Notes under the pieces: model-generated
The model's database searches: none
The model's input: only the letters and a program-made list of their open reading frames with translations
What the model was told of the DNA's origin: nothing
Position numbers and translations under genes: made by a program
From: Ketobacter sp036337295
GTDB lineage: Bacteria > Pseudomonadota > Gammaproteobacteria > Pseudomonadales > Ketobacteraceae
Reading direction: 5' to 3'
Assembly (NCBI GenBank): GCA_036337295.1
Contig: JAYZEN010000009.1
Span: 124,001 to 188,000, forward strand
Length of the DNA stretch: 64,000 bases
In this document: in pieces, positions 47,419 to 55,427 of the stretch
Numbering within the stretch: position 1 is the first letter of the stretch
Layout: every line of letters begins with the position of its first letter

Positions 47419-48462
47419 ATGACCACAGCACGCTTACACATCGCCATTGAATTGATTGAAGCCATTGGGGAATACCTCGACAGTCTGGGGCTGTCGGCGG
47501 CGGAATTCTATCAACAGAACGGATTCCACCCGGATGAGGAAAACGACAGCGGCTATGTGGATTTCGCCCTGTTCTCGGCGTTGTTTGATGCGGCGGCGCA
47601 GTTTGCCGGCGACGATTATATCGGTCTGAAGGTGGGGGAGAACTTCCTGGCCCGTCACTGGGGGCGCCTGGGTTACCTGATCATGGCCGGTGAAAACGGC
47701 ATCGAAGGCATTCAGTATATCCAACGCTTTGCCACCATCGTGACCAATGCCCTGGAAATGAAATGGTTGACCGACAGCGCGACCCTGTCCTGCGAATTTG
47801 CGTTGCTGGGGGGAACCTGGAGCCGCCATGTGGTGGATTATTTTGTTTCCAGCAGCCTGTCTTTGTCCCGCGCCACCTCCAATGAGAAAACCCAGTATCT
47901 GAGTGTGCACTTCAAACACGATGGTGGCCCCACCCCGACGTTTTACGACGCGTTTCTGCAATCCCACTGCTATTTTCTACAGGCCAGCAACCGTATTACC
48001 GTGGACATTGAAGGCTTGCGCCAGGCCTCGGCATTCCGCGATCCACGCCTGAAGAAAATTCTGGAAGAACACGCCGATCAGGTACTGCAGTCACTGTCCG
48101 CCAGCGATGAGCTGGTGGAGTCGGTTCGGCGTTACATCATCGATCATCTGCCCCACGGGGCACCGTCGTTGAAGGAAGTCTGTGAACACCTTGGGCAGAA
48201 TGAGCGCAGCTTTCAGCGGGCGTTGGCCAAGTTGGGGGTGAATTTTCAGGAAATGGTGGATGACCTGCGTCGCCGCATGGCGCTGGAGTACATCCGCAAC
48301 GATTACAATTTTCTGGATATCGCCATGATGCTGGGCTATTCAGAGCAGAGTGCCTTTCACCGGGCGTTCAAGCGCTGGACCGGTATGCCGCCCTCCCGCT
48401 ATCGTCGTACCCTGCAACAGAATGAAAAAAAGCCGGGCGAGGGGCCCGGCGAACAACAGTAA
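47419..48462 (+). CDS. AraC-family regulator with OruR/arabinose-binding-like N-terminal domain
   Basis: A 347-residue regulator. The N-terminal domain (LIEAIGEYLDSLGLSAAEFY, FALFSALFDAAAQFAGDDYIGLKVGE, LGYLIMAGENGIEGIQYIQRF) is the type found in OruR-like AraC proteins. The C-terminal double HTH reads APSLKEVCEHLGQNERSFQRALAKLG and YNFLDIAMMLGYSEQSAFHRAFKRWTGMPPSRYRR. Such proteins often sense fatty or amino acid derived ligands and act on neighbours. The last codons (KPGEGPG) coincide with the terminator of the convergent P450 gene. ATG 47419 lacks a clear ribosome site; TTG 6 nt upstream is an alternative. Confidence 0.88.
   Translation: MTTARLHIAIELIEAIGEYLDSLGLSAAEFYQQNGFHPDEENDSGYVDFALFSALFDAAAQFAGDDYIGLKVGENFLARHWGRLGYLIMAGENGIEGIQYIQRFATIVTNALEMKWLTDSATLSCEFALLGGTWSRHVVDYFVSSSLSLSRATSNEKTQYLSVHFKHDGGPTPTFYDAFLQSHCYFLQASNRITVDIEGLRQASAFRDPRLKKILEEHADQVLQSLSASDELVESVRRYIIDHLPHGAPSLKEVCEHLGQNERSFQRALAKLGVNFQEMVDDLRRRMALEYIRNDYNFLDIAMMLGYSEQSAFHRAFKRWTGMPPSRYRRTLQQNEKKPGEGPGEQQ
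48425..48450 (-). terminator. terminator of the P450 gene, embedded in the araC-type CDS
   Basis: Read on the minus strand, GCCGGGC-5 nt-GCCCGGC is followed by TTTTTTT: a textbook intrinsic terminator 48 bp past the P450 stop. It is encoded within the last codons of the convergent regulator gene. Confidence 0.8.
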
Positions 48463-48497
48463 GTAAGTGAACTCAGAACGTAACTGAGTCTGCTTGT

Positions 48498-49859
48498 TTA
48501 TCGCAGTGGTGTCAGCGTGCAGGGAAAGCCGTCTTTGGGCACTGCCAGCGGTACCACCTGAGTCGGCATTTCATAGCCGCTGCGGATTTCCACCTTGTAA
48601 TTACGCAGTAACTGGAACAGGAATACCTTCGACTGAATTTCCGCAAAATTCAGGCCCAGGCACTTGTGATGGCCGCCCCCGAAAGGCACCCACTGATAAA
48701 AGTGCTTCTTGTGTTCCGCCCGCTCCGGGCTGAACCGTTCCGGGTCGAACTGGTACGGATTGCTCCAGTATTCTTCCATATAGTGCGTGTGCAGGGGCAC
48801 CACACCCACCGCCGCGTTGCGCGGAATCTTGAAACCCTGAAATTCGCAGTCATTGATGGCCCGCCGCGGAATGGTGGGCAGCGGCGGATGCATGCGCAGG
48901 GTCTCCCGCAACACCAAGCTGGTTTTCTCCAGCTTATCCAGATCTTCGTAGGTTGCTTCTTCGGTGCCCAGGCTCAGGATTTCTTCCCGCAGGGCCTCCT
49001 GCCATTCCGGGTGCTTGGCCAGGCGGTACACCAGGGAACACAGGGTACTGGTAGTGGTATCGTGGGCGGCGAACAGCAGAAAGATCATATGATCAATCAC
49101 TTCCTGGTCGGTGAGCTCCTCGTTGTTCTCACCCCGGGAATGACAGATCTGGGTGAAGAAGTCGTTGTCCTGGCTGCGGCGTTTCTCCGCCACCAGCGAA
49201 CCGATAAACTGCTCCAGAAAACGTCGGCCCTGTAAGCCCCGATACCAGGTGGTGCCGGGAATGGGCAAGCGCAGAACCGCCAGCGACGCGTCCACCGCTG
49301 CAATAAAGGATTCATTCACTTTGGTGGCTTCCTGACCCATTTTGATGCCCAGGAACAGTTCGGCACCGGCGTTCAGCAGCAGGTTCTTGATGTGATCAAA
49401 GAACATGATCTCGCTGCCCTTGGGCCATTGCGCCAGTCCGTCGTTGAAGCGCGGGTTCATTTTGTCCACATAGGCTTGCATGGCGGGCTTTTTGAACGCC
49501 CCCTGCAAAATCTTGCGATGCACTTTGTGATTCTCAAAATCCCGCAACATCAAGCCGTTGGGAAACAGCTCTTCCAGAATAATGTCCCAGGCTTTTTTAC
49601 TGGAAAAGTTATGGTCGGAATCTTTCAGGATGAATTCATTGGCATCCGGGCCGGTGAGAGTGATTACATCCTGCATTACGGCGCGATAGCGGAACACCGG
49701 GCCATGCTTTTTCACCATGCGGTCGATCAGGCCGGGAAAATCCCGCAGGAACTGGAACGTGAAGCCCACAACGGGCAGGCCGTTTTCGCCGGGTATGTGG
49801 GAAACTTTGCTGCTGGGTTTGCGCGGCAGTTTGGACGCGGTTTCTGCAAGTGTCGCCAT
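48498..49859 (-). CDS. cytochrome P450
   Basis: A 453-residue soluble P450. I-helix oxygen site LLFAAHDTTTST, K-helix ETLRMHPP (E-x-x-R), FDPERF, and heme loop FGGGHHKCLG with thiolate Cys400. The sequence is of the CYP51/CYP110-like bacterial type that hydroxylates fatty acids, sterols or terpenes. No redox partner is adjacent. ATG 49859 follows AGAGGA; the frame continues upstream without need. It diverges from a subtilase gene. Proximity to the FAAL/PKS genes makes it a possible tailoring enzyme, but 4.4 kb and a protease gene separate them. Confidence 0.93.
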   Translation of the reverse strand: MATLAETASKLPRKPSSKVSHIPGENGLPVVGFTFQFLRDFPGLIDRMVKKHGPVFRYRAVMQDVITLTGPDANEFILKDSDHNFSSKKAWDIILEELFPNGLMLRDFENHKVHRKILQGAFKKPAMQAYVDKMNPRFNDGLAQWPKGSEIMFFDHIKNLLLNAGAELFLGIKMGQEATKVNESFIAAVDASLAVLRLPIPGTTWYRGLQGRRFLEQFIGSLVAEKRRSQDNDFFTQICHSRGENNEELTDQEVIDHMIFLLFAAHDTTTSTLCSLVYRLAKHPEWQEALREEILSLGTEEATYEDLDKLEKTSLVLRETLRMHPPLPTIPRRAINDCEFQGFKIPRNAAVGVVPLHTHYMEEYWSNPYQFDPERFSPERAEHKKHFYQWVPFGGGHHKCLGLNFAEIQSKVFLFQLLRNYKVEIRSGYEMPTQVVPLAVPKDGFPCTLTPLR

Positions 49860-50132
49860 TGGGAATCCTCTGTGGTGCTCACGATTTCTTATTTGATCCC
49901 ATTCAACCATAGCCCTCCCGGGCTTGTTTTGACATTGCGGCAATTGCACTGGCGGGTGCGGTCAAAGTGCCTGAATCGGTTTAGGTACGGTGCCGGCGAC
50001 CCGGTCGGTATACAGTTTGTTAATCGATTGTGGTCGGCACGGGGCTCCTTTACTATGGCAATACAACGCGACAACAACGCCAATAACGACGCTAATAACA
50101 ACACCATAACAATAAAGACAGGGAGTAAAATC

Positions 50133-51926
50133 ATGGGGTTACGTAGCAGGTTCATGCTGGGGGTCAGCGTTCTGCTGGCCAGCTGGGGCGCCCTGGGTGC
50201 CGACACGCAAATGCCCACCGACCGGCTCATCATCAAGTTCAAGGACACGCTGCCGGCGCTGGAAAGAGCCCACCCCAGAGCATTGCAACGTCTGGCGCAG
50301 CTGGGAGTGGCGGCCCGCATGGGGCGACGCCTGCCAAACGGTGCCTATGTGGTTGCAATGTCGGAATCCCGCCGCCAAAACGGCTGGCTGGATGTGATGC
50401 ACCAGTTGAGCTTTGAGTCCGACATCGCCTATGTGGAACCGGATCTCAAAATGATGCCGGACGCCGATCCTTATTTCGACTACCAGTGGTATCTCAACTA
50501 TCCCAATCGTGGCGTCAATGCGGAACGGGCCTGGAATTACAGTACCGGCCTGGGGGCTGTGGTGGCGGTGCTGGACACCGGCATACTGCCGCATCCGGAC
50601 CTGCTGGCGAACACGCTACCGGGTTATGACTTTATCTCCGACAGCTTTACCGCCAATGATGGCGGCGGCCGGGACAACAACGCGGCGGACCCCGGTGACG
50701 GCGTGACCGCAGGCGCCTGTGGTGGTGGCCAACCGGAGGAGGATCGCAAGAGCACCTGGCACGGCACCCATGTGGCCGGCATCGCCGTGGCACCCATGAA
50801 TGGCATTGGGGTGGTGGGGGTTGCCCACGAGGCCAAAGTGTTACCGCTGCGGGTGTTGGGTCGCTGCGGTGGCTACACGTCAGACATTGTCGATGCGATC
50901 TACTGGGCCGCCGGGTACAGCGTAGCCGGTGTGGCCGATAACAGCACACCGGTGGATGCCATCAATCTCAGCCTGAGCAGCTCCGCCACCGGCGCCTGCG
51001 GACAGGCTTATTCCGATGCGATCACTGCCGCCGTCAATGCCGGCGTGACGGTGGTGACCTCTGCTGGCAACAAAACCGCCAATGCCGCTGATTATGCCCC
51101 CGGTAATTGCGCAGGGGTCATCAATGTGGCGGCAGTGGACCGGTATGGCTACCAGGCACCCTATACCAATACCGGAGCCGTGGTGGATGTGGCGGCCGCC
51201 GGTGGCCGTATCGTCGCCGGCGACATCATCAGTGGAGTCTGGTCCACCCTGAACGCGGGTCAGTTTGCACCGGGGGAGCATAATTACGTTGCCTACCAAG
51301 GCACCAGTATGGCGGCACCCCAGGTGGCGGCAACGGTGGCGTTGATGCGCAGTGTGGCTCCGGATGCCACGCCTGAGGCCATGGAGGTCGCGATCAAAGA
51401 CACGGCCGCAGATTTTACCTCACCGTGCGTAGGATGTGGCAGTGGGCGACTGGATGCCGAAGAGGCGGTAAGGCGGGTATTGGGATTAACCGTGCCCAAC
51501 GCGGTGGCGGACCTGAAGGTGGTACTGCAGGGGGATAACGGCAAGTTCATTGATGCAGGAGACGGCACCGGCACCATCCAGTACAAGGTGATCGTGACCA
51601 ACAACGGCCCGGACCTGGCCAGCGATCTCACCGTCAGCAATATCTTCCCCAGCCAGGTAACCCTGGACTATCTGCAACCGGCGGTGGGTGCCATCTGCAA
51701 TATCTCCACCTATGCCTGCAGTTGGGCGGAACAGCCAGCCGGGGAATCGCGCACCTTTACCATTCGGGTCCGCACCAGTAACGAGGACAAAATGGATTTT
51801 GCCGCGGCCATTGACGGTGCCGACAGCGACCCGAACACCGCTGACAACTATTCCACCAAGAAATTTGGCGGTGGCATGGCAGAGCTGTTGTTGCTATTGC
51901 CGGCTTTACTGTGGCGCCGGCGTTAG
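50133..51926 (+). CDS. secreted subtilisin-like (S8) protease with DUF11 domain and GlyGly-CTERM tail
   Basis: A 597-residue exported protease. Signal peptide 1-23, I9-like propeptide (DRLIIKFKDTLPALERAHPR to about 105), then catalytic Asp148 (AVLDTGILPHPDL), His210 (WHGTHVAGIA) and Ser392 (GTSMAAPQVA). Around 470-575 comes a DUF11 domain (VADLKVVLQGDNGKF, VTNNGPDLASD). The end is FGGGMAELLLLLPALLWRRR, a classic GlyGly-CTERM signal: rhombosortase cleaves it and the protein is secreted or surface bound, typically after type II secretion. ATG 50133 follows GGGAG; the frame is open far upstream but through the P450 gene. It ends 4 bp into the convergent RND gene. Confidence 0.93.
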   Translation: MGLRSRFMLGVSVLLASWGALGADTQMPTDRLIIKFKDTLPALERAHPRALQRLAQLGVAARMGRRLPNGAYVVAMSESRRQNGWLDVMHQLSFESDIAYVEPDLKMMPDADPYFDYQWYLNYPNRGVNAERAWNYSTGLGAVVAVLDTGILPHPDLLANTLPGYDFISDSFTANDGGGRDNNAADPGDGVTAGACGGGQPEEDRKSTWHGTHVAGIAVAPMNGIGVVGVAHEAKVLPLRVLGRCGGYTSDIVDAIYWAAGYSVAGVADNSTPVDAINLSLSSSATGACGQAYSDAITAAVNAGVTVVTSAGNKTANAADYAPGNCAGVINVAAVDRYGYQAPYTNTGAVVDVAAAGGRIVAGDIISGVWSTLNAGQFAPGEHNYVAYQGTSMAAPQVAATVALMRSVAPDATPEAMEVAIKDTAADFTSPCVGCGSGRLDAEEAVRRVLGLTVPNAVADLKVVLQGDNGKFIDAGDGTGTIQYKVIVTNNGPDLASDLTVSNIFPSQVTLDYLQPAVGAICNISTYACSWAEQPAGESRTFTIRVRTSNEDKMDFAAAIDGADSDPNTADNYSTKKFGGGMAELLLLLPALLWRRR

Positions 51927-54205
51927 CCCGCGGTCAATTCGGCGGCGGAGGAACTGGAGCGGTAACCGGCGAACAGCCAGCCGTCCAGTTTCTCCAGCAG
52001 ATGCGGCAACATGACCAGGTCATAGATCAGTGCCACCAGAATGATGCTGGCCATGAGGATGGCAGTGGTTTGATTGGGCCCGAAAATGGAGAGGGTCAAC
52101 ACCAGCATGCCCAGGCACAGGATCAGGGTAGTCAACATCAAGGCCGAGCCCACTTCCTCAAAGGTGCGTTCCATACTGATTTGCGGGGGTAACCCCGCTT
52201 CCCGATGGCCGAGATAGCGTTTCAGAATATGGATGGTGTCATCCACCACAATGCCCAGGCTGATGCTCAATGTGCCGGCCGCAGCAATATCAATTACACC
52301 CACCGTTGCACCCCACACCCCGTAGATGATGCCAGCGGGGAACAGGTTGGGGATCAGGCAGAGCAGGCCGACCCGAAGGTTGCGTAAAAACAGCCCGATC
52401 AACAGGGAGATCACCATGGCCGAGAGCAGGCCGCCAATGAACATGTTGCTGGTGAGCGCCTTGCCGATGCCGGCGAAAAGAATGGCGTGCCCGGTCACAG
52501 AAATGTGGTACTCCGGTGCGTTGGTTTGAAACCACAACAGGATGTCCTGCTCCAGTTGCAGCAGTTGAGTGCTTCTCAGCTTGGGTACGCCCACCGATAC
52601 CACCGCGGATTGGAAGGATTTATCCAACCCCAGTGTCTGCGGTGTATTTCCGGGGGCGGACATTTCATACAGGTTCCACAGGTCGGCCACTTCTGCGGCG
52701 CTGGTAGGGGTGGCGTTCCACTTCACATTATTCTGGTGTAGATGACGTTTCAGTTGAGTCAGTACTGCCAGGTAACTGTTGTGATGGGAAACCTGTGGAT
52801 GAGCGTCGAGCCAGGTTTCAAACTGCCGGAGTGCACGCAGAAAATCCGGTTGATAGATGCCGTCTTTCTGTTTGGAGTCCACCATAATGGAAACCGGATG
52901 ATGAATGCCAAACGCCTGTTCCGATAAGCGGGTGGCCTGCAGGATGCTGGAGTCCGATTCGAAATAATCCAGTGGGTCGTTGTGGTACGTGTTCAGCAAC
53001 ACACAGGCGGACAGACCGATACTGCCAATATAAAACAGTGCGTAATGCCGGGTTTGCAACTGATTGCGGAACCGGTTGAGGTTGCCGCTCCAGCGTTGGA
53101 ACACATCCGGCTCCAGGCTGCGGGCATGGGTGTTGCGCAATACCGCCAGCACCGGGGTAATGGAAATGGCCGCCACAAAGGCGCAGGCGACGCCGATGGC
53201 GGCAATATTGCCGAAGGTGGCAAACACCGGCGAGCTGCTGCCATTCAGACTCAGGAAGCCGATGCCGGTGGTGAGGCTGGTGAGGAACAGGGACACGAAA
53301 TTGGAACGCAGGGCCTGCAGCATGGCCTGTTGCCGTGGCAACGCCGGATCCTGGTGAGTGAAACTCATCAGCAGGTGAATGATGTCCGCCAGGGCGATGA
53401 TAAACGCAATGCAAAACGCCAGCGCTGACGTCTGGTTGATGGAGAGTTTGAACCAGCCCACCATGCCGGCGGTGAGCCACAGCGCCACGATGATGGAGGC
53501 AGCGCCGGACACCACCAGCCACCAGGAACGCAGGAAATACCAGAGTACGCCCAACCCGGCCAGCAACACCAACGGCATCAGGTAAAAGCCATCATGGAGC
53601 AGTGCCTGGTGCAATGCGTGTTTGATTTCCACCGGTCCCAACAGTTTTACCTCACCCAGGCCCGCTTGCACAAATTGCCGTTGCAGCATGTCCTGAATCA
53701 CCGGATAGAGTTCAGTGATGTAATCTTCACTGGAAAAATACAGTTGAATGCTGGCCACGGAGCCGTCTGCTGACACGAGCGTGCCACGACTGACATTGTC
53801 TGCCACCTGTCCCAGGACTGAATCGGAAAGCAGTCCCTGGCGTTTCAGGTGACGGTAGACCGAGCGGGTATCCTGCTGGCTGCTGATGGCGGTATTCAGC
53901 AGCGATTGGGAGCGGTTGATGCCTTCCAGTGCTTCCAGTGACTGCACCAGGCCATACAGCGTGTTGATGCCGTTCCCGGAAACAAAGCTCTGATCCTGGC
54001 TGTGCAACAATACTAATAAACTTTGTTGCAATCCGAAGTTTGCTTCCAGTTTGTGAAAGTTGATAACGTCAGGATTATCCTGCTGGAAATAGTCGGTGAT
54101 TTCGCTGCGATATTGAATGCCGGGAATGCAAATTGAAAGTGCGCCGGCCGCCAGCACAATCAATAGGGCGATCAGTTTTAGCTGAACAAAGCTGAAGGGT
54201 TTCAT
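51923..54205 (-). CDS. MMPL/RND-superfamily exporter-like membrane protein (second copy)
   Basis: About 760 residues with the same two-half plan as the protein encoded at 26930-29239: LIVLAAGALSICIPGIQYRSEITDYFQ at the start, then helices such as GFYLMPLVLLAGLGVLWYFL, ALAFCIAFIIALADIIHLL and GTLSISLGIVVDDTIHILKRYL, and a final ALMLTTLILCLGMLVLTLSIF. The VVDDT[IV]H motif in the last bundle is shared by both copies. ATG 54205 begins the first helix; ribosome site weak. Divergent from the thioesterase of the PKS cluster at 90 bp, which suggests a link to product or lipid export. Confidence 0.85.
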   Translation of the reverse strand: MKPFSFVQLKLIALLIVLAAGALSICIPGIQYRSEITDYFQQDNPDVINFHKLEANFGLQQSLLVLLHSQDQSFVSGNGINTLYGLVQSLEALEGINRSQSLLNTAISSQQDTRSVYRHLKRQGLLSDSVLGQVADNVSRGTLVSADGSVASIQLYFSSEDYITELYPVIQDMLQRQFVQAGLGEVKLLGPVEIKHALHQALLHDGFYLMPLVLLAGLGVLWYFLRSWWLVVSGAASIIVALWLTAGMVGWFKLSINQTSALAFCIAFIIALADIIHLLMSFTHQDPALPRQQAMLQALRSNFVSLFLTSLTTGIGFLSLNGSSSPVFATFGNIAAIGVACAFVAAISITPVLAVLRNTHARSLEPDVFQRWSGNLNRFRNQLQTRHYALFYIGSIGLSACVLLNTYHNDPLDYFESDSSILQATRLSEQAFGIHHPVSIMVDSKQKDGIYQPDFLRALRQFETWLDAHPQVSHHNSYLAVLTQLKRHLHQNNVKWNATPTSAAEVADLWNLYEMSAPGNTPQTLGLDKSFQSAVVSVGVPKLRSTQLLQLEQDILLWFQTNAPEYHISVTGHAILFAGIGKALTSNMFIGGLLSAMVISLLIGLFLRNLRVGLLCLIPNLFPAGIIYGVWGATVGVIDIAAAGTLSISLGIVVDDTIHILKRYLGHREAGLPPQISMERTFEEVGSALMLTTLILCLGMLVLTLSIFGPNQTTAILMASIILVALIYDLVMLPHLLEKLDGWLFAGYRSSSSAAELTAG

Positions 54206-54295
54206 TATTGTTATTCTGCATTTGCTTCTGGCATGGGGCACGTTAACATGGCGCCTTGATTCAAGGCATCTAATCATCTTGCTTCGAGGTCTGCA

Positions 54296-55069
54296 ATGAT
54301 TTTTGGTAAAAATAAGTCACTGGCCTGTTTCAGTGCGAACCCGGCGGCACAGTACCGTGTGATCTGCTTTCCCTGTGCCGGTGGTGGCGCTTCCATGTAT
54401 CGAAAGTGGAGTGAGTTTTTGCCGGATGCGGAAGTCTGGGCTGCCAATTATCCCGGCCGCGAGAGCCTGCATGGCATGCCGTTTTCGGAGTCGGTGGCGG
54501 ATATTCTGGCCTTATTCACTGAACAGTCGGATTTTTTTGCCGGCAAGCCGTTCGTGTTGTACGGCCACAGTTTTGGCGCTGTGGTGGCGTATCAGCTCGC
54601 GGTCACGCTGCAGCAAGCGGGCATCCGGGATCTTGGTATTTGCGTCAGTGCCCGCCGTGCGCCCCACCTGGAACCGGAGTTGAAGCTCGCCGATTTATCG
54701 GAAGAGGAATTCTTGCGGGAGTTGGAGCGCCTGGGTGGGTTGCCGGATGCCATTCGGAGCAACCAGGAAATGATGGATTTTTATCTGCCGGTGATCAAAG
54801 CGGATCTGGCGTTGAACGATGAGGCGCTGAGTGATCCGGCGCAATCCATCAGCACACCCATTTACCTGTATTCGGCGACCGAAGATAAAGTGGCCAACTC
54901 AAATGAGCTGGCTGCCTGGAAAAATGCAACCACTTCACGCTTTGAGCACAAAGTTTTTGAAGGTGGCCATTTCTTTATTCAAGATAGCGTCACCGAGTTC
55001 ATGGCCTCCTTTCGATCCGTTCTGGCCACTTTGACTCAGTCCGATGACGAAGAACTGATTGCGTTCTGA
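54296..55069 (+). CDS. type II thioesterase (GrsT/RifR-like)
   Basis: A 257-residue alpha/beta hydrolase of the editing thioesterase family. It begins with the usual VICFPCAGGGASMYRKWSEFLP and AANYPGRE blocks; catalytic triad Ser92 in YGHSFGAVVAY, Asp197 in SATEDKVAN and His225 in EGGHFFIQ. Such enzymes remove wrong or stalled acyl groups from PKS and NRPS carrier domains. Position upstream of FAAL-ACP and the modular PKS on the same strand fits that role. Start ATG 54296. Confidence 0.92.
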   Translation: MIFGKNKSLACFSANPAAQYRVICFPCAGGGASMYRKWSEFLPDAEVWAANYPGRESLHGMPFSESVADILALFTEQSDFFAGKPFVLYGHSFGAVVAYQLAVTLQQAGIRDLGICVSARRAPHLEPELKLADLSEEEFLRELERLGGLPDAIRSNQEMMDFYLPVIKADLALNDEALSDPAQSISTPIYLYSATEDKVANSNELAAWKNATTSRFEHKVFEGGHFFIQDSVTEFMASFRSVLATLTQSDDEELIAF

Positions 55070-55427
55070 ATAGACTTATAAAAAACGAGACAGGAAGGAA
55101 ACTTTGTCATAGCCAGGGACGGGTTCGCTCAGTCTTTGCGCCAAGCTAGCGGTACAAGTGTTCATTAGTACACACTTCGATTACAGAATGTCACTTATTT
55201 GGCCGCATCTTACAAGTTTTGGCGATGAGCGCGAACTTAAACTGACTTTGCCAATGGGTTGTGCTGATAAAAATAATAAAGGCAGTAAAGGCAATACACG
55301 ACGTAACCGATGGGATTCAACAGGGCACGCTTCTGCCACCGAATCGCCGGTATTGATCACGCCATTATACCTATGAGCACACCTTCGTCTTGAATCACAG
55401 GGTAAAGACAGTAGGGTGGAGGTAGAT
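55070..55427 (+). other. 358-bp region between thioesterase and FAAL-ACP genes
   Basis: AT-richer than its neighbours and unusually long for an operon gap, so it probably carries a promoter for the FAAL-PKS genes. It holds an AAGTGT...ACACTT inverted repeat and an A/T-rich stretch TAAAAATAATAAAGG near 55269. A 72-codon frame at 55158-55376 has no ribosome site and no recognisable product, so I do not call it. Confidence 0.45.
55156..55177. promoter_or_regulatory. inverted repeat upstream of the FAAL-PKS genes
   Basis: AAGTGT-10 nt-ACACTT, a 22-bp dyad typical of dimeric regulator sites, 250 bp before the FAAL-ACP start. Confidence 0.35.

Noticed and set aside
49392..50132. Upstream extension of the subtilase frame
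   Set aside because: It overlaps the P450 gene antisense, whereas ATG 50133 has a GGGAG site and begins a proper signal peptide.
55158..55376. 72-codon frame between thioesterase and FAAL-ACP
   Set aside because: No ribosome site, no recognisable product, and the region is better explained as promoter DNA.
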